Shown piece after piece: positions 25,541 through 34,812 of a stretch of DNA of 64,000 nt. The first letter of the stretch is position 1. Each line of letters opens with the position of its first letter. The position numbers and the translations under genes are program-made. Source of the stretch: Streptomyces dangxiongensis (GTDB taxonomy: Bacteria; Actinomycetota; Actinomycetes; Streptomycetales; Streptomycetaceae); NCBI RefSeq assembly GCF_003675325.1, contig NZ_CP033073.1:4898001-4962000 (forward strand). The letters run 5' to 3'. The notes beneath the pieces were generated by a model. That model made no database searches. It was given only the letters and a program-made list of their open reading frames with translations, and was not told the DNA's origin.

Positions 25541-26974
25541 ATGGTGCGGGAGTTCCCGCCGCCGCCGCGTGCGGAACAGTTCAGTGAGCTGATCAAGAAG
25601 AGGGTGGAGGAGGCCAAGGCCGCTGGAGGCACCCGGGAGACTGTGACGGTCGACTGGAACGGGCAGCAGATCCATGTCGACGTGGTGGACCTTCCGCTGG
25701 CCGACCTCTATCTCAACCCTGGTACACACAGAATTCGAGCCCAGCGCACCCACAAGCCTGACCAGGACCGGAACCTGGACACGGATCCCTTCGGAGAGGC
25801 CGGCCAGGACTACCTGCGCTGCCTGCTGCAGGCCATGCCGTCCGACCCGGAGCTGCGGGACCCCGCCTTCGACAAGCTGAAGGACGACCTCCGGGAGTTC
25901 GGCCAGAACGACCCTGGGCTGGTCACCCATCACGGCGTACTGGTGAACGGCAACACGCGCGCCGTCGCGTTGCGAGAGCTCGGCAAGCAGTCGATGCGGG
26001 TGGGAGTACTCCCCTCGTCGTTCACCCAGGCCGACATCGACGCCGTGGAGCTGGCGCTTCAGCTTCGCCAGGATCAGCGGCGCGATTACTCGTACATCAA
26101 CAGGCTGCTCGCCATGGAGGAACAGGCTGCGCTGGGCCGGACACCTGAGCAGATCGCCAAGGAATTCCGGATCCGGACCGCGACGTACCACCAGGAGCGG
26201 TGGATCCTCAGCGTGATCAAGGAGCTGAACGACCGCAGCGCGAGCGGCGGGGGCGTCGCGCTGCGACTGGTGGACTGGGAGGGCGCGCAGGAGCGTCTCA
26301 AGGAACTCCAGCGACTTTACGTGAAGTTGGAGAACCTGGACCGAGACCAGGCCGAAATCCTGAAGGAGCGCCGTCTGGCGGCGATCCTGCTGCACTTTTC
26401 CAAGACGGACGTGCGTCACATCGACGAAGTGTTCCTGGAGGAGGCGTATCTGGAGAAGGTACTGCCGGCAGAACTGGCAGAGAGCCCCATGGCTGCACAG
26501 CCGGAGTCGGTTTCCATCCCCGGGCTGGACCTTGACGTGCCGGCTGCTTCGTCGGCTGTGTCGGCGGCCCGCGCTTTGAACGACCGCATCCTCCGGGCGG
26601 CCGCCACTGTTCGCAATACGACGGCGGGACTGCCTGACAGCGAGAAGGCTTCGGCCCAGGCACTGCTCGACCAGGCCAGGGAAGCCTTCGACAGGGCGAT
26701 CGACAGTCACGGTCGAGACGCGCGGATCCGCAAGCGCAAGCAGCTCGCGCCGGCCCGGCTCGCGGACGCCTGCGCGAGCATTGACCAGTGCGTCATCGAG
26801 CTGGTCCAGGCCCGTACTTCGAACAGCCTGGACGAGGAGGCCTTCGACGAAGCCGTGCTCAAGCTCCAGAGCAGCCTGCGCAAGCTCGCTCAGCAGGCCG
26901 GACGCGGCATCCCGAACCCCGGCGACGGCGTCTCCTGGCTTCTCGCTGCTGCCACCGCGGAGGGCACCCGGTGA
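25541..26974 (+). CDS. ParB/sulfiredoxin-fold domain protein
   Basis: 477-residue protein. The N-terminal third has the ParB-like motif GVLVNGNTRAVAL (132-144) that in ParB/Srx domains binds nucleotide, preceded by VDLPLADLYLNPGTHRIRA (about 49-67). A helical, partly coiled remainder follows (NRLLAMEEQAALGRTPEQIAKEF resembles the ParB HTH). Unlike chromosome-partition ParB it is not next to parA. It overlaps the following helicase gene by 4 bases (GTGA), so the two are coupled and probably work together on DNA. In defence systems such domains can act as nucleases or DNA-binding ATP/CTP switches. Confidence 0.7.
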   Translation: MVREFPPPPRAEQFSELIKKRVEEAKAAGGTRETVTVDWNGQQIHVDVVDLPLADLYLNPGTHRIRAQRTHKPDQDRNLDTDPFGEAGQDYLRCLLQAMPSDPELRDPAFDKLKDDLREFGQNDPGLVTHHGVLVNGNTRAVALRELGKQSMRVGVLPSSFTQADIDAVELALQLRQDQRRDYSYINRLLAMEEQAALGRTPEQIAKEFRIRTATYHQERWILSVIKELNDRSASGGGVALRLVDWEGAQERLKELQRLYVKLENLDRDQAEILKERRLAAILLHFSKTDVRHIDEVFLEEAYLEKVLPAELAESPMAAQPESVSIPGLDLDVPAASSAVSAARALNDRILRAAATVRNTTAGLPDSEKASAQALLDQAREAFDRAIDSHGRDARIRKRKQLAPARLADACASIDQCVIELVQARTSNSLDEEAFDEAVLKLQSSLRKLAQQAGRGIPNPGDGVSWLLAAATAEGTR

Positions 26975-28776
26975 CGGAAACGTCCCTGCATCTGGGGTTC
27001 GACGACTCGCGTACCCGTGTGGTCCTGCGGACTACCGACCAGTACCGGCAGGACCTCGTCCAGCTGGCCGCCCGGTTCCGTACCGGCGGTCAGCTAGGCC
27101 CGCTCTCTGCCTCGTTGGCGCTGGACGACCTCCTCGCGAACCTGCCCGTCCTCAGCAGCTGGCCCAACCCCGCCGGTGTCGAGTGGGCTCCGGAACTCCG
27201 GAACCTCGTATCCGGTGTGGTCAAGGACTCCAGGCTGGTCGAGGAGCGGCTGGCCGGTTCCGGAGCACGCCCGGAGGTCGCCGCAGATGACGTGCTGAGC
27301 ATGCTCGGAGGCATCTGGAAGGAAGACCTCAACGCCTTCCAGCGCCGGGACGTCGCCAAGCTGCTCTCGCTCGGGCACGGGGCGAACTTCAGCGTCCCCG
27401 GCGCCGGCAAGACCCGTGTCGCGCTCGCTGTGTACGCCGCCCAGCGGGCTCAGGGCAGCGCCAGCAGACTTTTGGTTGTCTGCCCTAAGTCAGCGTACGA
27501 ATCGTGGCGGTACGAGACCGCCGTCTGCTTCAGCTACCCGTTGCGCACCCATGTGCTTGACGGTTCCCTGGATGAGTGGGCCGAGGTCCTCATCGTCAAC
27601 TACGAGCGTCTGGACCGCTCGTTGCCGTTGCTCGCGAACTGGCTGAAGTCCGCCCCTTCGATGATCGTCCTTGATGAAGCCCACCGGATGAAGCTCGGTG
27701 CGCGCGGCACGTACGGTGCCGCATGCATGGCGCTGGGCCCGCTTGCGGAACGCCGGCTAATCCTGACTGGTACGCCTGCGCCGAACGGCTCCAAAGACCT
27801 GGAGAACCTGCTGGGTTTCGTCTGGCCGGGCCACGGGCAGCGCACGGTGACCCGGGCGGTGGCGGGCGGGGACCTTGCCTACGCGAGTACGGTCCTGCGG
27901 CCGCTGTTCACTCGGACAACCAAGCAGGAGCTCGGCTTGCCGCCCATGACCCTGCGGATGCGCTACGTCGAGATGCCGGACCTGCACGCCGAGATTTACA
28001 GCTCGCTGGTGGGCGGCATGTCCAACGGCACCGCACGCGACGATCTCAGCGCACTCGGCAAGACGGCGCTGCGTCTGCTGATGGCGGCGACCAGTCCAGC
28101 TCTGCTGCTGGAGGGGGCCACCAGGTATGAGCCACTGGCTTACCAGCTTCCTCCGCTCGAGATCCCGTCCGGCAGCTCGCTGTATTCGCTGATGCAGAAC
28201 CTTCCGGACTATGAGCTGTCCCCGAAGTACAAGGAAGCGCTGGCGATCATTGCTGAGAACGCCGCACAGGGACGCAAGACGTTGGTCTGGACGACCTTCG
28301 TGCGCAGCCTGACAACCTTGGCGCTGATGCTGGAGAAGTACAGCCCCGCGGTCGTGTACGGCGGTACGCCTGACCGGGATGAGCAACTGCGCCGTTTCCG
28401 TGAGGATCCGAGTTGCATGGTGCTGATCTCGAACCCAGCGACTCTGGGCGAGGGGATCAGCCTCCATCACGTGTGCCACGACGCGATCTACGTGGACAGG
28501 GATTTCATGGCCGGCCGCTTCCTCCAGAGCCTCGACCGGATCCATCGCTTGGGCCTCGCACCAGACGCGGAGACCCGTGTCACAGTGCTAGCCGCCCGAG
28601 GCACTATCGACGAGGTGGTCGAGATACGGCTCGACCAGAAGCTGGAGTTCATGGGCAAGATCCTTGACGATCCCACAGTGCAGCAGCTTGCAGACCTTGA
28701 GGAGGAGCCGGCAGTCGCGGCAGGACTGGCACCGAGCGACATGGAGGCCTTGCTGCGCCACATGGGCAGCCGCTGA
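26971..28776 (+). CDS. SNF2-type DEAD/DEAH helicase (superfamily 2)
   Basis: 601-residue ATP-dependent DNA translocase. Motif I is SVPGAGKTR (GAGKT 144-148), motif II is DEAH (235-238), motif III is LTGTPAPNG, and motif VI is QSLDRIHRLG (519-528). About 140 N-terminal residues with no recognised domain precede the core. The GTG start overlaps the stop of the ParB-like gene. Single-protein SNF2 translocases with nuclease-like partners are frequent in anti-phage and restriction systems. No nuclease domain is fused to it. Confidence 0.85.
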   Translation: MTETSLHLGFDDSRTRVVLRTTDQYRQDLVQLAARFRTGGQLGPLSASLALDDLLANLPVLSSWPNPAGVEWAPELRNLVSGVVKDSRLVEERLAGSGARPEVAADDVLSMLGGIWKEDLNAFQRRDVAKLLSLGHGANFSVPGAGKTRVALAVYAAQRAQGSASRLLVVCPKSAYESWRYETAVCFSYPLRTHVLDGSLDEWAEVLIVNYERLDRSLPLLANWLKSAPSMIVLDEAHRMKLGARGTYGAACMALGPLAERRLILTGTPAPNGSKDLENLLGFVWPGHGQRTVTRAVAGGDLAYASTVLRPLFTRTTKQELGLPPMTLRMRYVEMPDLHAEIYSSLVGGMSNGTARDDLSALGKTALRLLMAATSPALLLEGATRYEPLAYQLPPLEIPSGSSLYSLMQNLPDYELSPKYKEALAIIAENAAQGRKTLVWTTFVRSLTTLALMLEKYSPAVVYGGTPDRDEQLRRFREDPSCMVLISNPATLGEGISLHHVCHDAIYVDRDFMAGRFLQSLDRIHRLGLAPDAETRVTVLAARGTIDEVVEIRLDQKLEFMGKILDDPTVQQLADLEEEPAVAAGLAPSDMEALLRHMGSR

Positions 28777-28935
28777 CGCCGACGGTCGGACTTACTGGCC
28801 CCCGGCCGTATCGGGCGGGGGCCAGGAGGTCTGAGTAAATGGGAGACTCATGGGACCAAGGGACCAAGGGTCAGCGCATGAGCAATGACTCTGGGACACT
28901 TGATGTCGGTTTGAGTCACTTCCGGGAGGAGCGCC

Positions 28936-30219
28936 ATGCGCCCCAGCGGCCGCGAGCGTCCGCAGTTCACCTCGCCCCTGACCTCCGTCGAGATCTGTGC
29001 GGGGGCAGGCGGGCAAGCTGTGGGGCTGCATACGGCAGGTTTTGATCACTTGGCTCTCGTTGAGTGGGATGCGCATGCCGTTGAGACCCTGAAGGCCAAC
29101 GTCGCAGGCTGGCCCGGATGGGACGAGCAACGGGCCCAGAGGCTCACGCCGATGGACGTGAAAGAGTTTTTGGGCTCAGCAGTTCATGATGGTCTGCCTG
29201 TAAAGTCGGGCACGCTTGATCTCCTGGCGGGCGGCGTGCCGTGTCCGCCCTTTTCCCTCGCCGGAAAGCGGTTGGGAAAGGATGATGAGCGGGATCTCTT
29301 CCCGGACGCGCTCAAAATCATCGATGAGCTGAGGCCTAGAGCTGTCATGATTGAGAATGTCCGCGGCATTCTTGAGCCCCCCGAGTTTTTCATTGACTAT
29401 CGCAGGGACATTCTGAACACGCTGCGATCCTATGGGTATGTAGTGCCCAGGGTTGAGGACCATTGGTCAGCGGAGAAGCAGGATTACGTCATGCGCAGCG
29501 TCTGGCGCAGGATGGATGCGAAGTTCTTCGGTGTTCCCCAGTTGCGTCCCCGTGCCATTTTGGTTGCGATTCATAAGGATGCTCTGGACGGAAGCCCTGT
29601 TGAATTCCAATGGCCTCTCAGGCTCCATGATGCAGAGGTGACAGTGTTCGATGCTCTCGACGAGAGCATGAAGGAGCGCTGCCGGAAATTCTGGAATAAA
29701 AATGAGGATGGAGCGCCCGCCGAACGCGGCGAACGAACAGGTGCGGCCATCTATCAAGACTGGCGTGACGCTGCTCAGAGGGCTAAAGCTGCAGGCCGGG
29801 GTATCGCACCCACTCTCGTGGGAGGGTCACGGAAACATGGTGGTGCTGACCTTGGACCTACGCGTGCCAAGCGGGCGTGGGCGGCACTCGGTGTGGACGC
29901 GATGGGCCTGGCGAACGATCCGCACGAGTGTGACCCGAAACGCGATCTCTTCAGGCCGGCTGGTCCGATGCTAACGGTTCAGCAGGCGGCCGTGGTACAG
30001 GGGTTCCCGCAAGGCTGGAAATTCCAAGGCAGGAAGACAGCTCGCTACCGCCAGGTTGGTAACGCCTTCCCTCCGCCGGTTGCGGAAGCGGTGGGAAGGG
30101 CTATCGCCGCCGTTCTGCGCCCGGAGGCTCGTAACGAGTTGCTCCGGGATTATGTGATGGATACCGGTGACGGCGGAAGTGAGTCCATGCCTACTGAGCA
30201 GATGGTGTTTCCGGTTTAA
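28936..30219 (+). CDS. C5 DNA cytosine methyltransferase
   Basis: 427-residue Dcm-type enzyme that methylates cytosine C5 in a specific DNA sequence. All key blocks are present: SAM-binding EICAGAGGQAVGL, catalytic GGVPCPPFS, IENVRG, QLRPRAILVA and the C-terminal RYRQVGNAFPPPVAEAV. The target recognition region is about 215-330; specificity cannot be read. ATG at 28936 has GGGAGGAG close by. Codon use is clearly less GC-rich than in the neighbours (many A/T third positions from 29040 to 29760), a sign of recent acquisition. It is the last plus-strand gene of the set and overlaps the end of vsr. Confidence 0.93.
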   Translation: MRPSGRERPQFTSPLTSVEICAGAGGQAVGLHTAGFDHLALVEWDAHAVETLKANVAGWPGWDEQRAQRLTPMDVKEFLGSAVHDGLPVKSGTLDLLAGGVPCPPFSLAGKRLGKDDERDLFPDALKIIDELRPRAVMIENVRGILEPPEFFIDYRRDILNTLRSYGYVVPRVEDHWSAEKQDYVMRSVWRRMDAKFFGVPQLRPRAILVAIHKDALDGSPVEFQWPLRLHDAEVTVFDALDESMKERCRKFWNKNEDGAPAERGERTGAAIYQDWRDAAQRAKAAGRGIAPTLVGGSRKHGGADLGPTRAKRAWAALGVDAMGLANDPHECDPKRDLFRPAGPMLTVQQAAVVQGFPQGWKFQGRKTARYRQVGNAFPPPVAEAVGRAIAAVLRPEARNELLRDYVMDTGDGGSESMPTEQMVFPV

Positions 30220-30676
30220 GGTCCCGCGGTTTCGATCGGCGCTCAGCTACTGTTTCTGCGATCTGCTGGGCGCATGTTTCCGACGGCTCGTGTTCCCAAA
30301 AGCGGAGGACGAGCCATCCCGCTTCCTTCAGTCGCTGATCGGTGTCGCGATCGCGCCGTATGTTGCGCATGACCTTTTCGGACCAGTAGTCGGAGTTGGT
30401 CTTTGGTGGGACGTAGTGTTCCGGGCAGCCATGCCAGTAACAGCCGTCGATGAAGACAGCCACTTTAACGCGCCGGAACACCATGTCGGCTGTGCGGCGC
30501 AGGTCCGGCAAGGGCCGGGCGGCCACCCGGTATCGGAGTCCTTGGGCGTGGACAAGCCGACGGATCAGCTTCTCGGGCTGTGTGTCACGGCTGCGGATCG
30601 CTTGCATGTTGCGCCGACGTGCCGCTGACGAGGCCCAGGAACCTTCGGGGGCTTTCCACTCAGAAGCTTCAGACAC
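30191..30676 (-). CDS. vsr: very short patch repair (Vsr) endonuclease
   Basis: 161-residue nickase that cuts at T:G mismatches made by deamination of 5-methylcytosine and so protects the sites of its partner methyltransferase. The family blocks are visible: NMQAIRSRDTQPEKLIRRL at the start, catalytic Asp64 in TADMVFRR, VFIDGCYWHGCPEH with zinc or metal ligands, and a C-terminal WLVLRFWEHE. It is convergent with the C5 methyltransferase gene and their 3' ends overlap by 29 bases, consistent with a fixed functional pair. The GTG start at 30676 has no clear ribosome site; the exact start is uncertain. Confidence 0.9.
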   Translation of the reverse strand: MSEASEWKAPEGSWASSAARRRNMQAIRSRDTQPEKLIRRLVHAQGLRYRVAARPLPDLRRTADMVFRRVKVAVFIDGCYWHGCPEHYVPPKTNSDYWSEKVMRNIRRDRDTDQRLKEAGWLVLRFWEHEPSETCAQQIAETVAERRSKPRDLKPETPSAQ

Positions 30677-31019
30677 ATCGAAGAGGGTAGTCCGGCGCCA
30701 GACGGCGTGGGACAGGCGGCCTTACGGAGGGATGCGCCGCCCACGGAGGCAGACACGGGCCACGCGCTTCCTGATCAGGTCGTACTCCCGTGGACCGCGT
30801 CGGGGGCGCTTCACTCCGCTGTGTCTCGCGGCCACCTTTCACCCGGCCCGCTCGCCCCGGGAAGGAGCGAGCGGGCGGCTCGGACACGGGCAGACCAGGC
30901 CGGTGGGCCGGAGGCTGGCTGAGTAATGGCACGGGAAGGCGGCGCGCATACGCCGAGTGGGGCACGGTGGGTGAGGAAGGCGGCCGGGCGGTCTGCCTAA
31001 CAGTCTTTGCCTGGCTGTG
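30677..31019. other. intergenic region, 343 bases, with hairpin
   Basis: No gene supported. A 9-bp hairpin (GCCCGCTCG at 30846-30854 and CGAGCGGGC at 30868-30876) lies in the middle and may end transcription from the SEC-C gene on the minus strand. The right boundary of the lower-GC accessory block is near here. Confidence 0.5.
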
Positions 31020-32039
31020 TCAGGTACTCGTCCCGTGACACTCCGCATAGCCCGATCCCGTCCCGCACCAGCACTCCGCCCCCCGCTGTGGCGGCCAGGC
31101 GATGGCTCGGCCGCGGGCTGCCAGGGTCGTCGCGTACTGGGGGAGGAGCGTGGTGTCCTCCGGTGAGGTGCCCTCCGACGCCGCGAAGGCCTCGTAGGAG
31201 GGGACCGTGCCGGTCACGATGCCCAGGTTGGCCGTGCCGGAGGAGGCGAGTTCGCGCAGGGAGGTCTCTATGGTCGACAGGTGGGTCTCGTGGGAGGGGT
31301 ATTCCGAGGTCAGGGTCGGATACGCCGAGAGCAGCTCGGCCAGTTCGGGGGCCGGCCAGTGGAGGACGGCCACCGGGAAGGGGCGGGAGAGCGCCTCGCG
31401 GTAGGCGCCCAGCTCCGCGCGGAGGCGGGAGATCTCCGCCGCCAGTTCGGCCGGGTTGTCCGAGCCCAGGGACCACACGCGCTTCGGGTCGTGGAGTTCG
31501 TCCAGGGTGACCGGGGACGTGTGGAGGGTGTCGGCGAGGGCGTCCCAGTCGTCGTGGGGGAGGCCCCGCATGCGGCGGACGCGGTGGCGGCCGTAGAGGA
31601 GGGGGTGGGTGGAGGGAGCGGGCTCGGCCGCGTCCGTCAGCAGGAGGCGGGCCGCTTCGGTGAACGTCTCCTCCGCCGCCTCCAGCTCGTCGTGGGCCTC
31701 CAGTGCCTCCGCGATGATCACCCAGGGCGCCGGGTCGCGCGGGGCCGACGTGCGCAGGCCCTCGATGATCGCCCGTGCCTCCTCCGCCTCGTGGTCGTAC
31801 TCCCACAGGTTCGACGCCTTCAGGGCACGGACCAGGGCAGGGTTGTCCAGGCCTTGGGCGGACGACAGCAGGCGGTCGTAGAGAGCGGTCGCCGCGGGGC
31901 GGTCGCCGGACAGCTCCAGGTGGGCCGCCGCCCGGAGGAGGAGGACCTCGGCGTCCTCGGGGTACAGGCCGGCGGTCCGCTCCAGGCGTGCCGCTTCGGC
32001 GGTGTGGTCGACGTTCTCGGCAGGCGTGTCGGGGCGCAT
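31020..32039 (-). CDS. tetratricopeptide-type protein with C-terminal SEC-C motif
   Basis: 339-residue cytoplasmic protein. The N-terminal 150 residues are helical repeats (LYPEDAEVLLLRAAAHLELSG, APWVIIAEALEAHDELEAA) resembling TPRs. The last 20 residues are a zinc-binding SEC-C motif (ECWCGTGSGYAECHG), as found at the end of SecA and many stand-alone proteins. Function unknown. ATG at 32039 (MRPDTPAEN) is chosen; a GTG nine bases upstream is equally possible since neither has a strong ribosome site. Confidence 0.75.
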   Translation of the reverse strand: MRPDTPAENVDHTAEAARLERTAGLYPEDAEVLLLRAAAHLELSGDRPAATALYDRLLSSAQGLDNPALVRALKASNLWEYDHEAEEARAIIEGLRTSAPRDPAPWVIIAEALEAHDELEAAEETFTEAARLLLTDAAEPAPSTHPLLYGRHRVRRMRGLPHDDWDALADTLHTSPVTLDELHDPKRVWSLGSDNPAELAAEISRLRAELGAYREALSRPFPVAVLHWPAPELAELLSAYPTLTSEYPSHETHLSTIETSLRELASSGTANLGIVTGTVPSYEAFAASEGTSPEDTTLLPQYATTLAARGRAIAWPPQRGAECWCGTGSGYAECHGTST

Positions 32040-32259
32040 GGGGGACACCGTACTGCCGGCCGGTGACGGAGGTGAGGTGCGGTGGGGCCGTGGAGGAGGA
32101 CAGGGGCTGCCTGGGAGGGGACTTCCGGCCGATGCGCGGATGCGGTCGTACGGTGACGCCGTCCACCTCGAGTGTCCTGTTATGAGGAGGGGGAGGATTC
32201 CCCTCCGGCTCGGGTACGGGGGCGACGCGCCCCGACCTGAGAAGCCCGCCCCCCGTCGG

Positions 32260-33651
32260 TTACGCCGCCCGTTCCCGTAGTCCCAGTACGGTCGCCGCGC
32301 CCGTCACCGCCAGCCCCGCCGACACCAGCAGGGCGAGGTTCGCGCCGTGGGACAGGTCGCCGGACGAGGTGGCGAGGGCGATGGTCAGGGCCACGCCGGC
32401 GCTGGAGCCGATGTAGCGGAAGGTCTGCTGGGCGCCGGAGCCCATCGCGGCCCGCTCGCGGGGCACGGACTCGACGGCGAGCAGGGGCAGGGCCCCGTTC
32501 AGCAGGCCGCTGCCGATGCCGCCGGTGATCAGGCCGGGCAGCAGGCGGGTCCAGGAGCCGGAGCCGACGGCGCCGAGCATCGTGACGACGGCGATCGCGT
32601 GCAGGGCGAAGCCGAGGGCGAGTTGGACCCGCGGGGAGACGCGGCCGGCCAGGTGCTTGACCTGGAGGGCGACCACGAAGCTCAGGCCGGCCCAGAGCAG
32701 GAACAGCCAGGCGGTGCCGAGCGGGGAGAGGTGCAGCGCCTGCTGCAGCAGTGCCGGCAGGAAGCTGAACAGGCCGATCACCGCGAGACCGGTGAACAGG
32801 GCGCCCGCGGAGGAGGCGAGGAAGCGGGGGCGGCGCAGCAGGCCGAGGTCGATCATCGGGGTGCCGGTCCGGCGTTCCACCGCGACGAACACGGCGACCA
32901 GCGAGGCGGCCGCGGCGAGGAGCAGGCCCACCGGGGCGCGCAGCCAGCCGTCGCGGCCCAGTGTCAGGGCCGCGATCAGGGCCACCAGGGCCAGCCCGAA
33001 GGTCAGGGCGCCGAGGATGTCCGGCCGGCCGCCGCGCGGGGCACGGGACTCGGTCAGCGCCCGGCCGCCGAGCGCGGCCACGAGGAGGGCGGCGGCGCCC
33101 AGGACGCCGTAGACCGTCCGCCAGTCCGGCAGGGCGCCCCCGATGAGCGGGCCGACCGCGATGCCGCCGCTGACGAAGGCGCCCCAGACGCCGGTGGCGT
33201 GCAGCCGGCCGCGCGGGCTCGGGAAGGCGTGCACGAGCAGGCCGAGGCTGCTGGCCAGCAGGGCCGCACTGGCCGCGCCCTGGGCGACGCGGGCGAGGGT
33301 GAACAGCCAGGTCGACGTGGTGAGGGCGCCGAGGGCGGTGGTGAGGCCGAGGGCGACGGTGCCGGCGAGGAAGACCCGGCGGCGGCCGTAGTCGTCGGCG
33401 AGGCTGCCGGCCACCAGCAGGAGCGCGGCGAGGCCGAGCGGGGTGCCGTTCAGCAACCAGGCCTGGGCGGACAGCGGGGTGTGCAGGGTGGCCGCGGTGT
33501 CCGGGAGCGTGACCATCGGGGCGGTGTACGTCATCAGGGCGACGGCGGTGGCGGCGCTGGTCAGGGCGAGGGTGGCGCGGGGGCGCGCGGGGGCGTCCGG
33601 AGCGGTGGTGCCGCGTACGGCCGCGGGGGTGGTCGCGTCGAGACCGGTCAT
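32260..33651 (-). CDS. MFS transporter, drug-efflux type
   Basis: 463-residue major facilitator with 12 to 14 hydrophobic segments. It has the drug-antiporter features SLADDYGRRRVFLAG (loop 2-3) and a motif C-like glycine-rich helix GAFVSGGIAVGPLIGG. Related proteins export drugs or metabolites by proton antiport. It is divergent from an HxlR-type regulator across a palindrome, so the regulator probably represses it. ATG at 33651 follows AGGACAGG. Confidence 0.88.
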   Translation of the reverse strand: MTGLDATTPAAVRGTTAPDAPARPRATLALTSAATAVALMTYTAPMVTLPDTAATLHTPLSAQAWLLNGTPLGLAALLLVAGSLADDYGRRRVFLAGTVALGLTTALGALTTSTWLFTLARVAQGAASAALLASSLGLLVHAFPSPRGRLHATGVWGAFVSGGIAVGPLIGGALPDWRTVYGVLGAAALLVAALGGRALTESRAPRGGRPDILGALTFGLALVALIAALTLGRDGWLRAPVGLLLAAAASLVAVFVAVERRTGTPMIDLGLLRRPRFLASSAGALFTGLAVIGLFSFLPALLQQALHLSPLGTAWLFLLWAGLSFVVALQVKHLAGRVSPRVQLALGFALHAIAVVTMLGAVGSGSWTRLLPGLITGGIGSGLLNGALPLLAVESVPRERAAMGSGAQQTFRYIGSSAGVALTIALATSSGDLSHGANLALLVSAGLAVTGAATVLGLRERAA

Positions 33652-33756
33652 GGCCTGTCCTGTCCTGTCCGTACGAGGCCTCCGCCCTGTCCGCCGAGGC
33701 CTGCGGGCTGTCGATTCGGTCAGTGAACCGACCTGTCGACGTCACCGTAACACCAC

Positions 33757-33775
33757 AGGTTCATTCATTGAACCT
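33757..33775. promoter_or_regulatory. palindromic operator between MFS and HxlR genes
   Basis: AGGTTCA (33757-33763), five bases, then TGAACCT (33769-33775), a perfect 7-bp inverted repeat. A second, related element TCGGT...ACCGA with a shared TGAACC lies 30 bases to the left (33716-33731). Both sit in the divergent promoter region and are the likely sites of the HxlR-family regulator. Confidence 0.65.
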
Positions 33776-33804
33776 ACTTCTGTCGGATGGCTACAGTGGA
33801 CGGC

Positions 33805-34344
33805 ATGGCACTGGGCAAGGACTACGCGACGCAGGAGTGCGCCGTCGCCCGCGCGCTGGAGGTCGTCGGCGAGCGGTGGACGCTGCTCGTCGTCCGCGAC
33901 GCGATCTACGGCGTCCGGCGCTACAACGACTTCCTCGTCCACCTCGGCATCCCGCGCGCCGTCCTCTCGGCCCGCCTCAGGACGCTCACCGAGGAGGGGG
34001 TCCTCGAAAGGCGCCGCTACCAGGAGACGCCGCCCCGGGACGAGTACGTCGTCACCGAGCGCGGCATCGCCCTCTGGCCCGCGCTGCGCGCCCTCGGCCA
34101 GTGGGGGCGCGAGTACGTCGACGACACCCGGCAGCGCTCGTTCCGGCACGCGGACTGCGGCGGGGACGTCGGGCCGTACGGAATGTGCGCGGGGTGCGGA
34201 ACTCTCGTGCCGGTCCCGGACGTTGTCATGGTGCCGGGGCCGGGACTCGATCCCGCGCCGGCGGATCCGGTGAGCAGGGCGCTGCTGCGGCCGAAACGGC
34301 TGCTGGAGCCCCTGGCGCCGGATCCGGTGCAACCGGCATACTGA
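33805..34344 (+). CDS. HxlR-family winged-helix transcriptional regulator
   Basis: 179-residue DNA-binding protein. The HxlR domain covers about residues 5-105, with CAVARALEVVGERWTLLVVRD, FLVHLGIPRAVLSARLRTL (recognition helix) and the wing EYVVTERGIALWP. A C-terminal segment has a zinc-ribbon look (CGGDVGPYGMCAGCG). ATG at 33805 (MALGKDYATQ) matches usual family starts; an ATG at 33787 would add six residues. It is divergent from the MFS gene and probably represses it. Confidence 0.9.
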   Translation: MALGKDYATQECAVARALEVVGERWTLLVVRDAIYGVRRYNDFLVHLGIPRAVLSARLRTLTEEGVLERRRYQETPPRDEYVVTERGIALWPALRALGQWGREYVDDTRQRSFRHADCGGDVGPYGMCAGCGTLVPVPDVVMVPGPGLDPAPADPVSRALLRPKRLLEPLAPDPVQPAY

Positions 34345-34391
34345 AGAAGGCCGACGAAGATCGGCTGAAAAGGTGGAAGGGGGGAGTGTCG

Positions 34392-34715
34392 ATGCGCAGC
34401 CGAGCCGTCGTCACGCGTCCCCTCGTCCTCGCGTCGGTCCTCGTGCAACTGCTGCTGCTCCAGGCCGCGTTGCTCGGCACCGGCGGCCTGACCACCGCCG
34501 TCGCCCTCGCCGCGACCGCCACCGTCGCCGCCGGCCTCGCCGTGAGCGCCCTGCTCGCCGCCCGCGGCGTCCCCGCCGTGCTCCCCACCCGCGTCCGCGA
34601 GGCGATACGCGACCGGGCCCGCCGTACGGCCTTCCTGCCCCAGCGCGACCCCGACGCGCGCGGCCGGCGGCGGCCCAGAGCGCCGGGATGCGCCGGTCCG
34701 GCGACCGTCGCGTAG
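34392..34715 (+). CDS. DUF6412-like small membrane protein
   Basis: 107-residue protein with two hydrophobic segments (VLASVLVQLLLLQAALLG and LTTAVALAATATVAAGLAVSALLAA) and a basic C-terminal tail (RVREAIRDRARRTAFLPQRDPDARG). I recognise it as a short Streptomyces family usually placed before a YidC-like gene, as here, 97 bases away. AAGGGGGG precedes the ATG; a GTG two codons upstream is an alternative. Role unknown. Confidence 0.7.
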   Translation: MRSRAVVTRPLVLASVLVQLLLLQAALLGTGGLTTAVALAATATVAAGLAVSALLAARGVPAVLPTRVREAIRDRARRTAFLPQRDPDARGRRRPRAPGCAGPATVA

Positions 34716-34812
34716 GGCACGTTCTCCCGCACGTCTGCGCGTGACCCCGCGCGGGTCGTCCTGCCGATCTCCCTTCACTTCCGGCACGACGAGACCCCCG
34801 GAGGGCTCAGCC

